Source: Betaproteobacteria bacterium RBG_16_58_11 (GTDB lineage: Bacteria > Pseudomonadota > Gammaproteobacteria > Burkholderiales > Thiobacteraceae). From it: a stretch of 11,201 nt of DNA. The notes under the pieces are model-generated. The model saw only the letters and a program-made list of their open reading frames with translations, ran no database searches and was not told where the DNA came from. The DNA lies in NCBI GenBank assembly GCA_001770235.1, contig MEQN01000112.1, positions 8,941-20,141 on the forward strand, read 5' to 3'. This document shows positions 1 to 7,255 of this stretch, piece by piece (position 1 is the stretch's first letter; each line of letters begins with the position of its first letter). Both the position numbers and the translations under genes were made by a program.

Positions 1-70
1 AAACGAAACCCGCCAACACGCGCGCCATCGCGCGCGGAGTCGTGAACCGGGTCAGAGGTATTCGCTGCAT
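1..70 (-). CDS. Partial gene, N-terminus of a probable exported or membrane protein
   Basis: Only the first 23 codons lie in the window; the gene continues past the left edge. The peptide reads MQRIPLTRFTTPRAMARVLA then GFV: a basic stretch (four Arg) followed by the start of a hydrophobic segment, which looks like the beginning of a signal peptide or membrane anchor. The ATG at 70-68 is preceded on the minus strand by GAGGTG about six bases upstream, a good ribosome binding site, and this is the main reason to trust the start. It lies downstream of the desaturase terminator in the same direction, so it should have its own promoter within about 71-145, where I could not pick out convincing -35 and -10 boxes. 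The product cannot be named. Confidence 0.5.
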   Translation of the reverse strand, partial: MQRIPLTRFTTPRAMARVLAGFV

Positions 71-144
71 GCCCCACCTCGCCAGAAAGGAAAGCCTGAA
101 CTTGCCCTTAGTTCATGCTAGTCAGGAAGGGGGAGGCTGTCCAT

Positions 145-179
145 GAAAAAGGGGCGCCGCACGATAAGCGGGCGCCCCT
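145..179 (-). terminator. Intrinsic terminator after the desaturase gene
   Basis: Read on the minus strand, AGGGGCGCC (179-171) pairs with GGCGCCCCT (158-150) across a loop of about 12 bases, and the stem can be extended by a few G-C pairs with one bulge. It is followed directly by TTTTTC (150-145). It sits 18 bases past the desaturase stop codon. Strong GC stem plus U-tract is the classic Rho-independent form. The plus strand has no T-run after the stem, so it should act in one direction only. Confidence 0.85.
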
Positions 180-196
180 GCGGGTTGGATGGTGAA

Positions 197-1360
197 TTAA
201 GCGTAGCAGCGCAGGCGTTGCGAGAACTGCTGCAGCGCCTCGATGCCGCTCGATTCGGCGCGCTTGCACCAGTCTTCAAGTTGCTTGATGAGTTGTTCCT
301 GGGTCAGCGTGGAGCGTTCCCACACCATCGCCAGCTCTTGGCGCATGGAGTAGATGGTGGCGAGCACGCTGCTCGAGTTCAGCGCTTGTTTCAGCTCGGC
401 TTGCTCCGGCGCTTTCAGTTCGGTTTCGCCCAGATGCAGCCAGCGGCGGAATGTTTTGACGTCGAAATGCACGCCTTGCGGGTGCAGGCGCTGGATTTCA
501 TCCCCCATGGTTTGCTTGAGCAATTTCACATATTTCGCCATCACCTCGTAGCGGTGCGTGATCACCGCTTGCACCGTCTCCGCATCGCAGCCCGTCTTGG
601 CGAAGTCGAGCTTCACTTTCGGCGCCACGCGTTTGACGGTGGCGAGTCCGAGGATTTCAAACGTGCGAATATAGAACCAGCCGATATCGAACTCATACCA
701 CTTGCTGGAGAGCTTGGCCGACGTGGCGTAAGCGTGGTGATTGTTGTGCAGTTCTTCGCCGCCGATCAGGATGCCCCAAGGCGAGATATTGGTGCTGGCG
801 TCGTCGGCGGAGAAATTGCGGTAACCCCAGTAGTGGCCGATGCCGTTGATGATGCCCGCCGCGGTGACGGGGATCCAGATCATTTGCACCGCCCAAATCG
901 TTAGGCCGAGCGGGCCAAACAGCAGAATGTCGATCACGGCCATGAGCGCGATGCCGTGCGCGGAGTAGGGGGTATAGACATGGCGCTCGATCCAGTCGTC
1001 CGGCGTGCCCTTGCCGTATTTCTCCAGCGTATCCAGGTTTTTTGATTCCTTGCGATAGAGTTCTGCGCCTTCCCAAAACACCTTTTTGATGCCGAGAATT
1101 TGCGGGCTGTGCGGGTCGTCAACGGTTTCACAGGCGGCGTGGTGCTTGCGATGGATCGCGGCCCACTCTTTGGTCACCATGCCGGTGCTGAGCCAAAGCC
1201 AGAAACGGAAGAAATGGCTGACGATCGGGTGCAGATCCAGGGCGCGGTGCGCCTGGCAACGGTGCAGGAAAATGGTCACGGCGGCGATGGTGATGTGGGT
1301 AAAAACCAGGGCTACTACGATGTATCCCCACCCAGGGAGATCAATTAAGCCATTGAGCAT
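197..1360 (-). CDS. Acyl-CoA / fatty acid desaturase (delta-9 type membrane desaturase)
   Basis: This 387-residue membrane di-iron desaturase would introduce a cis double bond into saturated acyl chains and so adjust membrane fluidity. All three histidine boxes of the family are present: HRCQAH at about 33-38, HRKHH at 70-74 and HNNHH at 205-209, plus the extra conserved histidine in NGIGHYWGY near 176. Hydrophobic segments at about 12-32, 47-60 and 135-175 fit a multi-pass inner-membrane fold with the histidines on the cytoplasmic face. The C-terminal part after about 250 is hydrophilic and helical and is longer than in minimal family members. The ATG at 1360 has AAGGA about ten bases upstream. 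The gene follows mscS after a 76-base gap and ends at the terminator at 145-179. A TAAAAT at 1408-1403 could be a private -10 box, but no good -35 goes with it. Donor (acyl-CoA or phospholipid) cannot be told. Confidence 0.9.
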   Translation of the reverse strand: MLNGLIDLPGWGYIVVALVFTHITIAAVTIFLHRCQAHRALDLHPIVSHFFRFWLWLSTGMVTKEWAAIHRKHHAACETVDDPHSPQILGIKKVFWEGAELYRKESKNLDTLEKYGKGTPDDWIERHVYTPYSAHGIALMAVIDILLFGPLGLTIWAVQMIWIPVTAAGIINGIGHYWGYRNFSADDASTNISPWGILIGGEELHNNHHAYATSAKLSSKWYEFDIGWFYIRTFEILGLATVKRVAPKVKLDFAKTGCDAETVQAVITHRYEVMAKYVKLLKQTMGDEIQRLHPQGVHFDVKTFRRWLHLGETELKAPEQAELKQALNSSSVLATIYSMRQELAMVWERSTLTQEQLIKQLEDWCKRAESSGIEALQQFSQRLRCYA

Positions 1361-1436
1361 GAAGGGAATATCCTTTTGAAATGAAACTATGCCGAAGGCC
1401 GGATTTTACTCCGTTAGGGACTCGGGAAGGGAGGAT

Positions 1437-2720
1437 TTACCGGGCCTGTGCTCCGCTCACGGCAGGGCCATCGGCGGTTAAAACTCGGACATCCCGCCGC
1501 GGGTAGGGAATTTCAATTCCCGCAGCCTGAAACCGGCGCCAAATTTCCAGATTCAAAGCCGAGCGCAGGCTGATCTGGCCCTCCTCCGGGTCACTGATCC
1601 AGATGACCAATTCGAGCATCAAACCGTTGTCGGAGAATTCCCGCAGAAACGCCTCGGGGCCGGGATCGCGCAGCACGCGCGGGTTGGCGGCCGCGACCTC
1701 GCACAGGATGCCCATCGCCTGTTCCAATGGGCTGTCATAGCTGATTTGCAGCGGCAGGTTGACGCGCACCTGGCGCGTGGTGAAGGAATGATTGACCACT
1801 ATGGAGGTAATCAGCGTTTCATTTGGGATAAGCGCCTCGGTGCCGTCGAGTCCCTTCAATACCGTGTAGCGGTTGTTGATCTGGGTGATTTCGCCGAATT
1901 TGTTGTCCACCGCGATGATGTCGCCGATGCGCACCGAACGGTCGAGCAGAATGATGAATCCGCTGATGTAATTGCTGGCGATCTTCTGCAGGCCGAAGCC
2001 CAAGCCGACACCGAGCGCGCCGCCGAAGAACGAGAGAAAGGTGATATCGATGCCGGCCAAGGGCAGGGCGATCAACACGCCGACCAGGATGAGCAGCGCG
2101 CGCGTCACTTTTGAGAGCACGATGCGCGAGTTGATATCGAACGTATCGGCATGCATCACACGCGACTCGATCAGCCGGCTGATCCATAGCGCGATCACCA
2201 CGGAGACGATCATCGACGCCACGCCTTCCAGCACCAGCAAGAGTGAGATGCGCTGCTTGCCGATGTTGATGCCCAATTCGTCCAGCGCGTTGAGCACCTC
2301 GTGATGCACGCCGGAGAGGTGCAGCGCCAGCCCGATCAGCACGATCCAAGTGACGGTTTTTTCGACCAGGTTAATCAATCCGCTGGGCGTAAACGCATAG
2401 CGCAGTATCTCGCTCGCGCCGCGGATCAAGAGCAGCGCCAAGGCGAGCGGAATGACCAGATTGATCAGGGCCACCGGCAGCCAACGCGCGAAGACCGATT
2501 TGCCGATCAACAGCAAGATCAAGACGAACAGCGGGAACAGGACGCGCCGTAGCGCGATGGATTTTTCGCCCACCGCTTCTTTGCGCGGGAAGTGTTTGCC
2601 CAGGGTGTGGGCGATCAGCCAGGCGATCAGCAGGCAAGCGCCGATGGCAGCGAGCTGCCACCACCAGCGGACGTCGCCGAGTTCGGCAAAGGCTTCGAGC
2701 AGTAAATTGTGCGCAGTCAT
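1437..2720 (-). CDS. MscS-family mechanosensitive ion channel
   Basis: This is a 427-residue inner-membrane channel of the small-conductance mechanosensitive family, which opens under membrane tension to release solutes during hypo-osmotic shock. Several hydrophobic helices precede the conserved core (about 22-38, 58-75, 82-102, 122-138, 158-182, 205-222), more than in E. coli MscS (286 residues), so it belongs to the larger members. The pore helix region is clear at 228-255, rich in Gly and Ala, and ends in GLQKIASN. It is followed by the beta domain (ISGFIILLDRSVRIGDII, then LIPNETLITS near 297-306) and the C-terminal alpha/beta domain. The frame is open to an ATG at 2759, but I prefer the ATG at 2720 because it forms an exact ATGA overlap with the stop of the PLD gene. 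No Shine-Dalgarno is visible, which fits translational coupling. Ion selectivity cannot be inferred. Confidence 0.9.
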   Translation of the reverse strand: MTAHNLLLEAFAELGDVRWWWQLAAIGACLLIAWLIAHTLGKHFPRKEAVGEKSIALRRVLFPLFVLILLLIGKSVFARWLPVALINLVIPLALALLLIRGASEILRYAFTPSGLINLVEKTVTWIVLIGLALHLSGVHHEVLNALDELGINIGKQRISLLLVLEGVASMIVSVVIALWISRLIESRVMHADTFDINSRIVLSKVTRALLILVGVLIALPLAGIDITFLSFFGGALGVGLGFGLQKIASNYISGFIILLDRSVRIGDIIAVDNKFGEITQINNRYTVLKGLDGTEALIPNETLITSIVVNHSFTTRQVRVNLPLQISYDSPLEQAMGILCEVAAANPRVLRDPGPEAFLREFSDNGLMLELVIWISDPEEGQISLRSALNLEIWRRFQAAGIEIPYPRRDVRVLTADGPAVSGAQAR

Positions 2721-3274
2721 GGGCGATAAGGGGTGGCGTGGTTGTGGTGGCGTTGCCAATTCGCGCTATAGGCGTCGGCGAGCGGTTTGTTGCCGCGCAG
2801 AATCAGCACGTTCTCCGCATTCTTGAATTGGCCGGAGTAAGTGAAATTCATCGAGCCGGTGACAATCGTCGGACTTGCACTGTCGCCGTCGATCACCATC
2901 ACCTTGTTGTGCGCGCTCTGATGCTGCTCGTCGAGCCAGACGCGTACCCCGGCTTGATGCATCAGGCCGACCTTGTTGTACTCCAGCCGGCGGATTTGCT
3001 CGGCATCGGCGATCACTTGCACGTCGAGGCCGCGCCGCTTCGCCTCGATCAAGGCAAAGGAAATCTCGTTGCTGGTAAAGCTATAGGCCAAGACGCGCAC
3101 CGTCTTGTTTGCATCGCGCAGCGCTTTTACGATCAAGCCGGTCGCATCCTCCTCCGGAGTGAAGGCGACTTGCACCGTGCCGGTGGCGGGCAGGGGCTTG
3201 GCGCCGGCGTCGAGCGCGCTTGCGCTGCTGGCAATGGCGCACAGGACGAAGACGAGGAAGTGCTTTTTTTTCAT
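2717..3274 (-). CDS. Exported PLD-superfamily (Nuc-like) nuclease/phosphodiesterase
   Basis: This 185-residue protein has a signal peptide: MKKKHFLVFVLCAIASSASA, with likely cleavage near residues 20-21, so it should act in the periplasm or outside the cell. It carries one HKD motif of the phospholipase D superfamily, H122-x-K124, D129, then G140-S141-x-N143. A single HKD copy and the small size match the bacterial Nuc endonuclease group, which works as a homodimer with one motif from each subunit. Upstream, VRVLAYSFTSNEISFALIEA (59-78) is the usual first half of the domain. The substrate may be nucleic acid or another phosphodiester; sequence alone does not decide. It starts 47 bases after the RsmB-like gene and its stop overlaps the mscS start as ATGA, so it is probably co-transcribed with both. 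No clear ribosome binding site is visible. Confidence 0.88.
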   Translation of the reverse strand: MKKKHFLVFVLCAIASSASALDAGAKPLPATGTVQVAFTPEEDATGLIVKALRDANKTVRVLAYSFTSNEISFALIEAKRRGLDVQVIADAEQIRRLEYNKVGLMHQAGVRVWLDEQHQSAHNKVMVIDGDSASPTIVTGSMNFTYSGQFKNAENVLILRGNKPLADAYSANWQRHHNHATPYRP

Positions 3275-3321
3275 GGATGCCGCCAGTCTAAGTTAGAAGC
3301 ACGAAAATCTGAATCTGCTGC

Positions 3322-4575
3322 TCAAGCCCGCGTGAACACCGCAGCAAAAAAACCATCCGTGTGATGATCGGCAGGATTGAGTTTGAAAAACTCGCCGGTA
3401 ACCAAGGGGATGCCGTGGCGCTGCAATAATTCGCCCGCATTCAGCAGTGAAAAATCCGGATGCTGTTCCAGAAAGGCGCGCACGATTACTTCGTTTTCCG
3501 CTTCCAGCAGGCTGCAAGTGGCGTACACCAGCCGCCCGCCGGCTTTCACCAGGCGCGCGGCGGAAGCGAGAATCGCCGCTTGCTTGGCCGTCAATTCCAC
3601 GATGGACTGCGGCGACTGCCGCCACTTCAAATCTGGATTGCGGCGCAGCGTGCCCAGTCCGCTGCACGGCGCATCCACCAGCACGCGGTCAATCTTGCCC
3701 GCGAGGCGTTTGATGTGGGTGTCGTTTTCACTTTTGATTAATTGCGGGTGGATATTGGAGAGCCCCGAGCGTTTCAAGCGCGGTTTCATTTTTTGTAGTC
3801 GCTTCTCCGACACATCAAAGGCATACAGCCGCCCTTGCGAGTTCATCATGGCACCCAAGTGCAGCGTTTTGCCACCGGCGCCCGCGCAGAAATCCACCAC
3901 GGTTTCGTGACGCGTCGGCGCCACCAGCAAGCCCAGCAATTGACTGCCTTCGTCTTGCACCTCGATTTTGCCTGCGATGAATAAGCGGTTCTTCGATAGC
4001 GCAGGTTTCTCGTTCAGGCGTACGCCGATCGGTGAGTAGGGCGTGGCTTGCGCCGCAATGCCGTCGGCCTTGAGTTTGGCCAGCACTTCCTCGCGCGTGG
4101 CGAGCAGCGTGTTCACGCGTAAATCCAAGGGTGCGGGTTGTTGCAGTGCGCGGCACAAGCGCACCAGCTCCGCTTGCGGCATTTGTGCGCTGAGCATATC
4201 GAATAGCCAATCCGGAAGATCAAGCTGGATCGCGAGCGGAATCTGGCTCATATCGGCGGCCTTGACCGTCGTCAGCCATTCAAGCTCGTCGCGCTTGAGC
4301 AGCGGCCCGATTTGACGCAGGCTGACACCGCCCAGCCGCACCAGAAAGCTCAGCGCCAAGGCGCGCCCGGTATGGTGTTGCGAAAGCGTTTCCAACAAGC
4401 GCTTATGCCGCAACACGCCAAACGCCGTTTCGGCAATGAAGGCGCGATCACGTGCGCCGAGTTGCGCGTTCTCACGGAAAAAGCGCGACAACACAACATC
4501 GGCGGGTTCCACACCAGGCAGCATCACATTCAGTGCCTCGCTCACCGCTTTGAGCGTTGCGGCGTTGAGTTCCAT
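3322..4575 (-). CDS. RsmB/NOP-family RNA (cytosine-5) methyltransferase
   Basis: This 417-residue enzyme should transfer a methyl group from S-adenosylmethionine to C5 of a cytosine in RNA, probably rRNA. The SAM-binding loop reads VDFCAGAGGKT (227-237). The two family cysteines are present: C304 in VDAPCSGLG and C354 in YATCSL, the release and nucleophile positions of RsmB. The first ~100 residues resemble the N-terminal helical domain that precedes the catalytic core in RsmB. Length is close to E. coli RsmB (429). An in-frame ATG at 4617 would add 14 residues, but the ATG at 4575 starts the family-like sequence MELNAATLKAVSEAL and overlaps the stop of the AI-2E gene as TGATG, so I chose it. 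I give no symbol, because betaproteobacteria often hold a second RsmB/NOP protein besides true RsmB, and the usual rsmB neighbour fmt is absent here. Confidence 0.9.
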   Translation of the reverse strand: MELNAATLKAVSEALNVMLPGVEPADVVLSRFFRENAQLGARDRAFIAETAFGVLRHKRLLETLSQHHTGRALALSFLVRLGGVSLRQIGPLLKRDELEWLTTVKAADMSQIPLAIQLDLPDWLFDMLSAQMPQAELVRLCRALQQPAPLDLRVNTLLATREEVLAKLKADGIAAQATPYSPIGVRLNEKPALSKNRLFIAGKIEVQDEGSQLLGLLVAPTRHETVVDFCAGAGGKTLHLGAMMNSQGRLYAFDVSEKRLQKMKPRLKRSGLSNIHPQLIKSENDTHIKRLAGKIDRVLVDAPCSGLGTLRRNPDLKWRQSPQSIVELTAKQAAILASAARLVKAGGRLVYATCSLLEAENEVIVRAFLEQHPDFSLLNAGELLQRHGIPLVTGEFFKLNPADHHTDGFFAAVFTRA

Positions 4576-5639
4576 CAGGATTGCACCGGGGTGTCGGCGG
4601 CGGGATTCAGCGTCCACTCGCGCGCCAAGCTATAGCCCACCGCGAGCAAGGTGGGGCCAAGAAACACCCCGACGAAACCAAATGCCACCAAGCCACCCAA
4701 TACCCCGAGCAGCACCAAGATGAAGGGCATCGAAGCACCCTGACTGATCAGATAGGGCTTCAAGAAATTATCCACGCTGGAGACCACGGCTGCGCCCCAA
4801 ACCAACATAAAAATCGCCCAGCCGACTTCGCCTTGGTAATACAGCCAGATACTCGCCGGTATCCACAGCAGCGGCGGCCCCATCGGCACCACCGATAAGA
4901 AGAAAGTGATGAGCCCCAGCAACAGCGCGCCCGGCACGCCCGCGATCAAAAATCCGATGCCGGCGAGAATGCCCTGCGCGATCGCAGTGCCGAGGATGCC
5001 GTTCACCACGCCTTTGACCGTACTGCCGGCGAGTTGCAACAAAGTGCGTGCGCGTTCGCCGCCGATGCGCTGCATCGCGGTATCCATGCGCTGCGCCAGC
5101 GCCTCACCATCGCGATACAAGAAAAATAAAATGAACACTGAGAGCGCAAGTTGCAGCACGCCATTGCCGAGCGCGATGCTGTGACTCAGCAGCCATTTAC
5201 TCATCTCCGGCAGGGCGCGTTTAAGCGGCTCGATCAGCAGGCTGGTGTCGGTTGCCGCCGCCAGCCAGAACGCATGCAGCTTTTCTCCCGCAAATGGAAT
5301 GCCGGTGAGCCAGGTCGGCGGCGCGGGCAAGCCTTGCGCTAGAAAGGTTTGCACCATCTCGTTCAGCCGGCCTACATTGTCGGCCAGCGACGCCACGACA
5401 ATCACAAACGGCGCCACCACCACCGTGGCGATCGCCAGGCACAATAAAGCCGCCGCCCAGCCGCGTCGTTGTTTCAACCAAGCATTGACGCGCAGCAATA
5501 TCGGCCAAGTTGCGTAGCACAACAAGCCCGCCCAGAGCAGCGCCGTGATGAAAGGTTGCAAGACGAGATATGTGCCCATGATCAAGAGCACGAGCACGGC
5601 AAGGGCGAGGAGTTGTTCGATGTTTTTGGATGCGTTCAT
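4575..5639 (-). CDS. AI-2E transporter (PerM/YdiK, formerly DUF20) family permease
   Basis: This 354-residue multi-pass inner-membrane protein belongs to the family named after TqsA, the autoinducer-2 exporter. Most members have no proven substrate; related proteins act in sodium/proton antiport or in resistance, so AI-2 transport should not be assumed. Hydrophobic segments lie at about 8-44, 62-86 and 155-175, with a dense group from about 205 to 345. The family signature is seen in the C-terminal half: the FLSVVPMGPPLLWIPA stretch, then DNFLKPYLI, and GGLVAFGFVGVFLGPTLLA. Length is typical. The ATG at 5639 has no Shine-Dalgarno, and a good -10 box (TAGAAT, 5654-5649) lies so close that the transcript could be almost leaderless. 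It heads the minus-strand block and its stop overlaps the RsmB-like start. Confidence 0.9.
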   Translation of the reverse strand: MNASKNIEQLLALAVLVLLIMGTYLVLQPFITALLWAGLLCYATWPILLRVNAWLKQRRGWAAALLCLAIATVVVAPFVIVVASLADNVGRLNEMVQTFLAQGLPAPPTWLTGIPFAGEKLHAFWLAAATDTSLLIEPLKRALPEMSKWLLSHSIALGNGVLQLALSVFILFFLYRDGEALAQRMDTAMQRIGGERARTLLQLAGSTVKGVVNGILGTAIAQGILAGIGFLIAGVPGALLLGLITFFLSVVPMGPPLLWIPASIWLYYQGEVGWAIFMLVWGAAVVSSVDNFLKPYLISQGASMPFILVLLGVLGGLVAFGFVGVFLGPTLLAVGYSLAREWTLNPAADTPVQS

Positions 5640-5648
5640 GGCGCGGCC

Positions 5649-5678
5649 ATTCTAGCCTGATTGCGCTATGGCGTCTAA
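5649..5678 (-). promoter_or_regulatory. Candidate promoter for the AI-2E-family gene
   Basis: On the minus strand TAGAAT (5654-5649) matches the sigma70 -10 consensus at five of six positions. A weak -35-like TTAGAC (5678-5673) lies 18 bases upstream. Transcription would begin near 5642, only about three bases before the ATG at 5639, giving a nearly leaderless mRNA. This agrees with the lack of a Shine-Dalgarno, but the -35 is poor, so the call is tentative. Confidence 0.3.
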
Positions 5679-5687
5679 AACAGCGTT

Positions 5688-5717
5688 TTGCCGCCCAAGC
5701 GCTAGCTATGCTAATCT
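5688..5717 (+). promoter_or_regulatory. Candidate extended -10 promoter for the gene at 5749
   Basis: TTGCCG (5688-5693) and TAATCT (5712-5717) are separated by 18 bases, and the -10 is preceded by TG one base away (TGCTAATCT), the extended -10 form. Predicted start is near 5724, leaving a leader of about 25 bases. It lies back to back with the candidate promoter of the opposite gene within a 109-base divergent region. Confidence 0.4.
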
Positions 5718-5748
5718 CGGCGCCTCTGCATACTCCGAGTAAAACACC

Positions 5749-6171
5749 ATGGAAAACGTCGGCGCAAAAGTCATCAAAACGCTGGCCGCGATTGCGGTGC
5801 TCGCGATCCTGTTGCTCGTTGCCTACACTTGGCTGGTATTGAGTTGGAGCTATTCCAGCGGTGAGCGCGCGGGCTATGTGCAAAAATTCTCGCATAAAGG
5901 CTGGCTGTGCAAGACCTGGGAGGGCGAGATGGCGCTGGTGTCAATGCCGGGAACGGTGGCGGAAAAGTTTTATTTCACCGTGCGCGACGATGCGCTTGCC
6001 CAGCGCATCAATCAATCCATCGGCCAGCGCGTGGCGTTGTCCTACGAGCAGCACATCGGCGTGCCCACTTCCTGCTTCGGCGAAACGCAGTATTTCATCA
6101 GCGATATTAAAACCGTGGATGAGCCGGGTTTTATGCCCAAGCCGGCGGCCCCTGTCTTGCCTAAGCCATAG
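5749..6171 (+). CDS. Small membrane-anchored conserved protein of unknown function
   Basis: This 140-residue protein has one N-terminal membrane segment (about 8-31, AAIAVLAILLLVAYTWLVLS), followed by a hydrophilic domain that probably faces the periplasm. The core SSGERAGYVQKFSHKGWLCK and TWEGEMALVSMPG (about 36-68) is a pattern I recall from a widespread family of short single-anchor proteins in Proteobacteria and Bacteroidetes, sometimes labelled 6-phosphogluconate dehydrogenase in databases. That label has no visible support: there is no Rossmann nucleotide-binding loop and the protein is far too short. The middle part (residues 69-125) looks like a beta-rich domain ending in ETQYFISDIK, and the tail is Pro-rich (KPAAPVLPKP). 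The ATG at 5749 follows only a weak GAG. It stands alone, divergent from the AI-2E-family gene and convergent with the DUF3108 operon. Function is not known. Confidence 0.8.
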   Translation: MENVGAKVIKTLAAIAVLAILLLVAYTWLVLSWSYSSGERAGYVQKFSHKGWLCKTWEGEMALVSMPGTVAEKFYFTVRDDALAQRINQSIGQRVALSYEQHIGVPTSCFGETQYFISDIKTVDEPGFMPKPAAPVLPKP

Positions 6172-6190
6172 CGACGCTTCATCCGCGTTC

Positions 6191-6239
6191 TGTAGCGCCG
6201 GCTTCCAGCCGGCATGCCGGCAGGGATGCCGGCGCTACA
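6191..6239. repeat. Palindromic REP-like intergenic repeat
   Basis: TGTAGCGCCGGC (6191-6202) and GCCGGCGCTACA (6228-6239) form a perfect 12-bp inverted repeat, and inside lies the 14-bp palindrome GCCGGCATGCCGGC (6208-6221). Allowing one indel and a few mismatches, the arms pair over about 25 bases. GCCGGC occurs four times in 37 bases, so the RNA or DNA could fold either as one long hairpin or as two smaller ones. It lies in the 94-base gap between two convergent genes. There is no T-run, so it is not a standard terminator, though it could still stop or protect transcripts. The form recalls REP-type elements seen in many copies per genome; copy number cannot be judged from this window. Confidence 0.75.
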
Positions 6240-6265
6240 ACTTCGCCATTGCGCGCTCCCGGTCG

Positions 6266-7255
6266 TTATTCAGGCACACGCCATTCCGCAATGACGTGAT
6301 CGAGTATTTCCCCGCCTTTCGGGGCAAATTTAATGCGCACCGGGAGGTAGTGATGATCGAGCGCGAGCCAAACATCTGACTTGCTGCCCGCTTCTTGCGC
6401 CACCCTGGCCAGATGCTGGGTCTTAAGCTGGCCTAGGGGCGTTTCGATGGTTTCCTCGCCTATCACTTGATACTCGTATTGATTGAATTTGCGCCCGGTG
6501 GTGAGCGCCAGCTTAAAGCGCCCGCTGTGCGGCGCGGTCAGCGCCAGTTGGTAGAACACCGAGAGTTGATCTTGTGTACCCGCGTCGAGCATTGCATTGC
6601 GGATATCACCCTGCTTGCCATATTGCAGCGATTTCGCTTCCCAATCGAATTCCGCAAACTCGGTGCGCTCACCGCTTTGACCGCGCTGTATCCAAAATGA
6701 AATCGGTTTGAGGCCGTTCGCGCTCAGCTCGCCGCGGCTGGTGAGAATGTAGCGCCCGCCAAAAAAGAGCGAGAACAGCCCCGTCGCTTCGGTGCTGCTC
6801 GTGAGCAGATATTGATTATTGGCCACGCGCCACTTGTGGGTGGTCTTGCCGACCGACATGCCTTGATCGCCGCGATAGACGGTGTACACCAATTCGAATT
6901 GGCTGGGGAAGGCGGGCCGGTTATCGATTGGTGCGGCGAGCGGCGCCGGTGTTTCAGGTGTTTGCGCGAGCGGCGCGGGCTCGGATGACACGGCGGGTGG
7001 GGGCGCCGGCGATTGGGCTGCGGTAACTACTGGCGGGGCTTGTGCGAGGGGGGGTGTTTTCGGCGCGGGCCTGATCGGGCGCCGAACCGGTTGCGGCAAA
7101 CTAACGGGAGGTGACGGGGGTGCTTGGATTTCTACCGTGAGCGGAGGGGGTGCGGCCCAATCCGGCAGTTCAATCTGGGGGCCGAGCAGTAGACTGATAT
7201 GCAATAACAGCGAGAGTGCGATAGCCCAAATAAATGGCCGCCTGACTTGCATCAT
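6266..7255 (-). CDS. DUF3108 protein with membrane anchor and TonB-like proline-rich linker
   Basis: This 329-residue protein has an N-terminal hydrophobic anchor (about 8-25) after a short basic start (MMQVRR). A long Pro/Ala-rich linker (about 35-112, with PPP, APP and PRP-type repeats) resembles the periplasm-spanning part of TonB. A C-terminal DUF3108-like domain follows (about 117-325), starting FELVYTVYRGDQGMSVGKTT. Family members are predicted beta-rich periplasmic proteins of unknown role. The anchor and linker suggest it is held in the inner membrane and reaches out towards the outer membrane; this is inference. A TonB C-terminal domain is not present. The ATG at 7255 overlaps the stop of the preceding paralogue as ATGA. 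It is the last gene of the purM operon and stops 26 bases from the palindromic repeat. DUF3108 assignment is from memory of the family pattern. Confidence 0.8.
   Translation of the reverse strand: MMQVRRPFIWAIALSLLLHISLLLGPQIELPDWAAPPPLTVEIQAPPSPPVSLPQPVRRPIRPAPKTPPLAQAPPVVTAAQSPAPPPAVSSEPAPLAQTPETPAPLAAPIDNRPAFPSQFELVYTVYRGDQGMSVGKTTHKWRVANNQYLLTSSTEATGLFSLFFGGRYILTSRGELSANGLKPISFWIQRGQSGERTEFAEFDWEAKSLQYGKQGDIRNAMLDAGTQDQLSVFYQLALTAPHSGRFKLALTTGRKFNQYEYQVIGEETIETPLGQLKTQHLARVAQEAGSKSDVWLALDHHYLPVRIKFAPKGGEILDHVIAEWRVPE

Noticed and set aside
150..179. Terminator acting also on the plus strand
   Set aside because: The plus-strand side after the stem is GCGGGTTGG, with no T-run.
143..904. 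253-codon plus-strand frame opposite the desaturase gene
   Set aside because: Antisense to a gene with all three histidine boxes; composition rich in His, Arg, Ala and Leu is typical of a reverse-strand shadow.
1385..1405. Small GCC-TTC-GGC hairpin between mscS and the desaturase gene as a terminator
   Set aside because: Stem of only three or four pairs with no proper T-run; too weak to call.
5861..6379. 172-codon plus-strand frame running through the palindromic repeat
   Set aside because: Out of frame with the gene at 5749, Ser/Arg/Cys-rich, and its extension reads straight through the repeat and into an opposite-strand gene.
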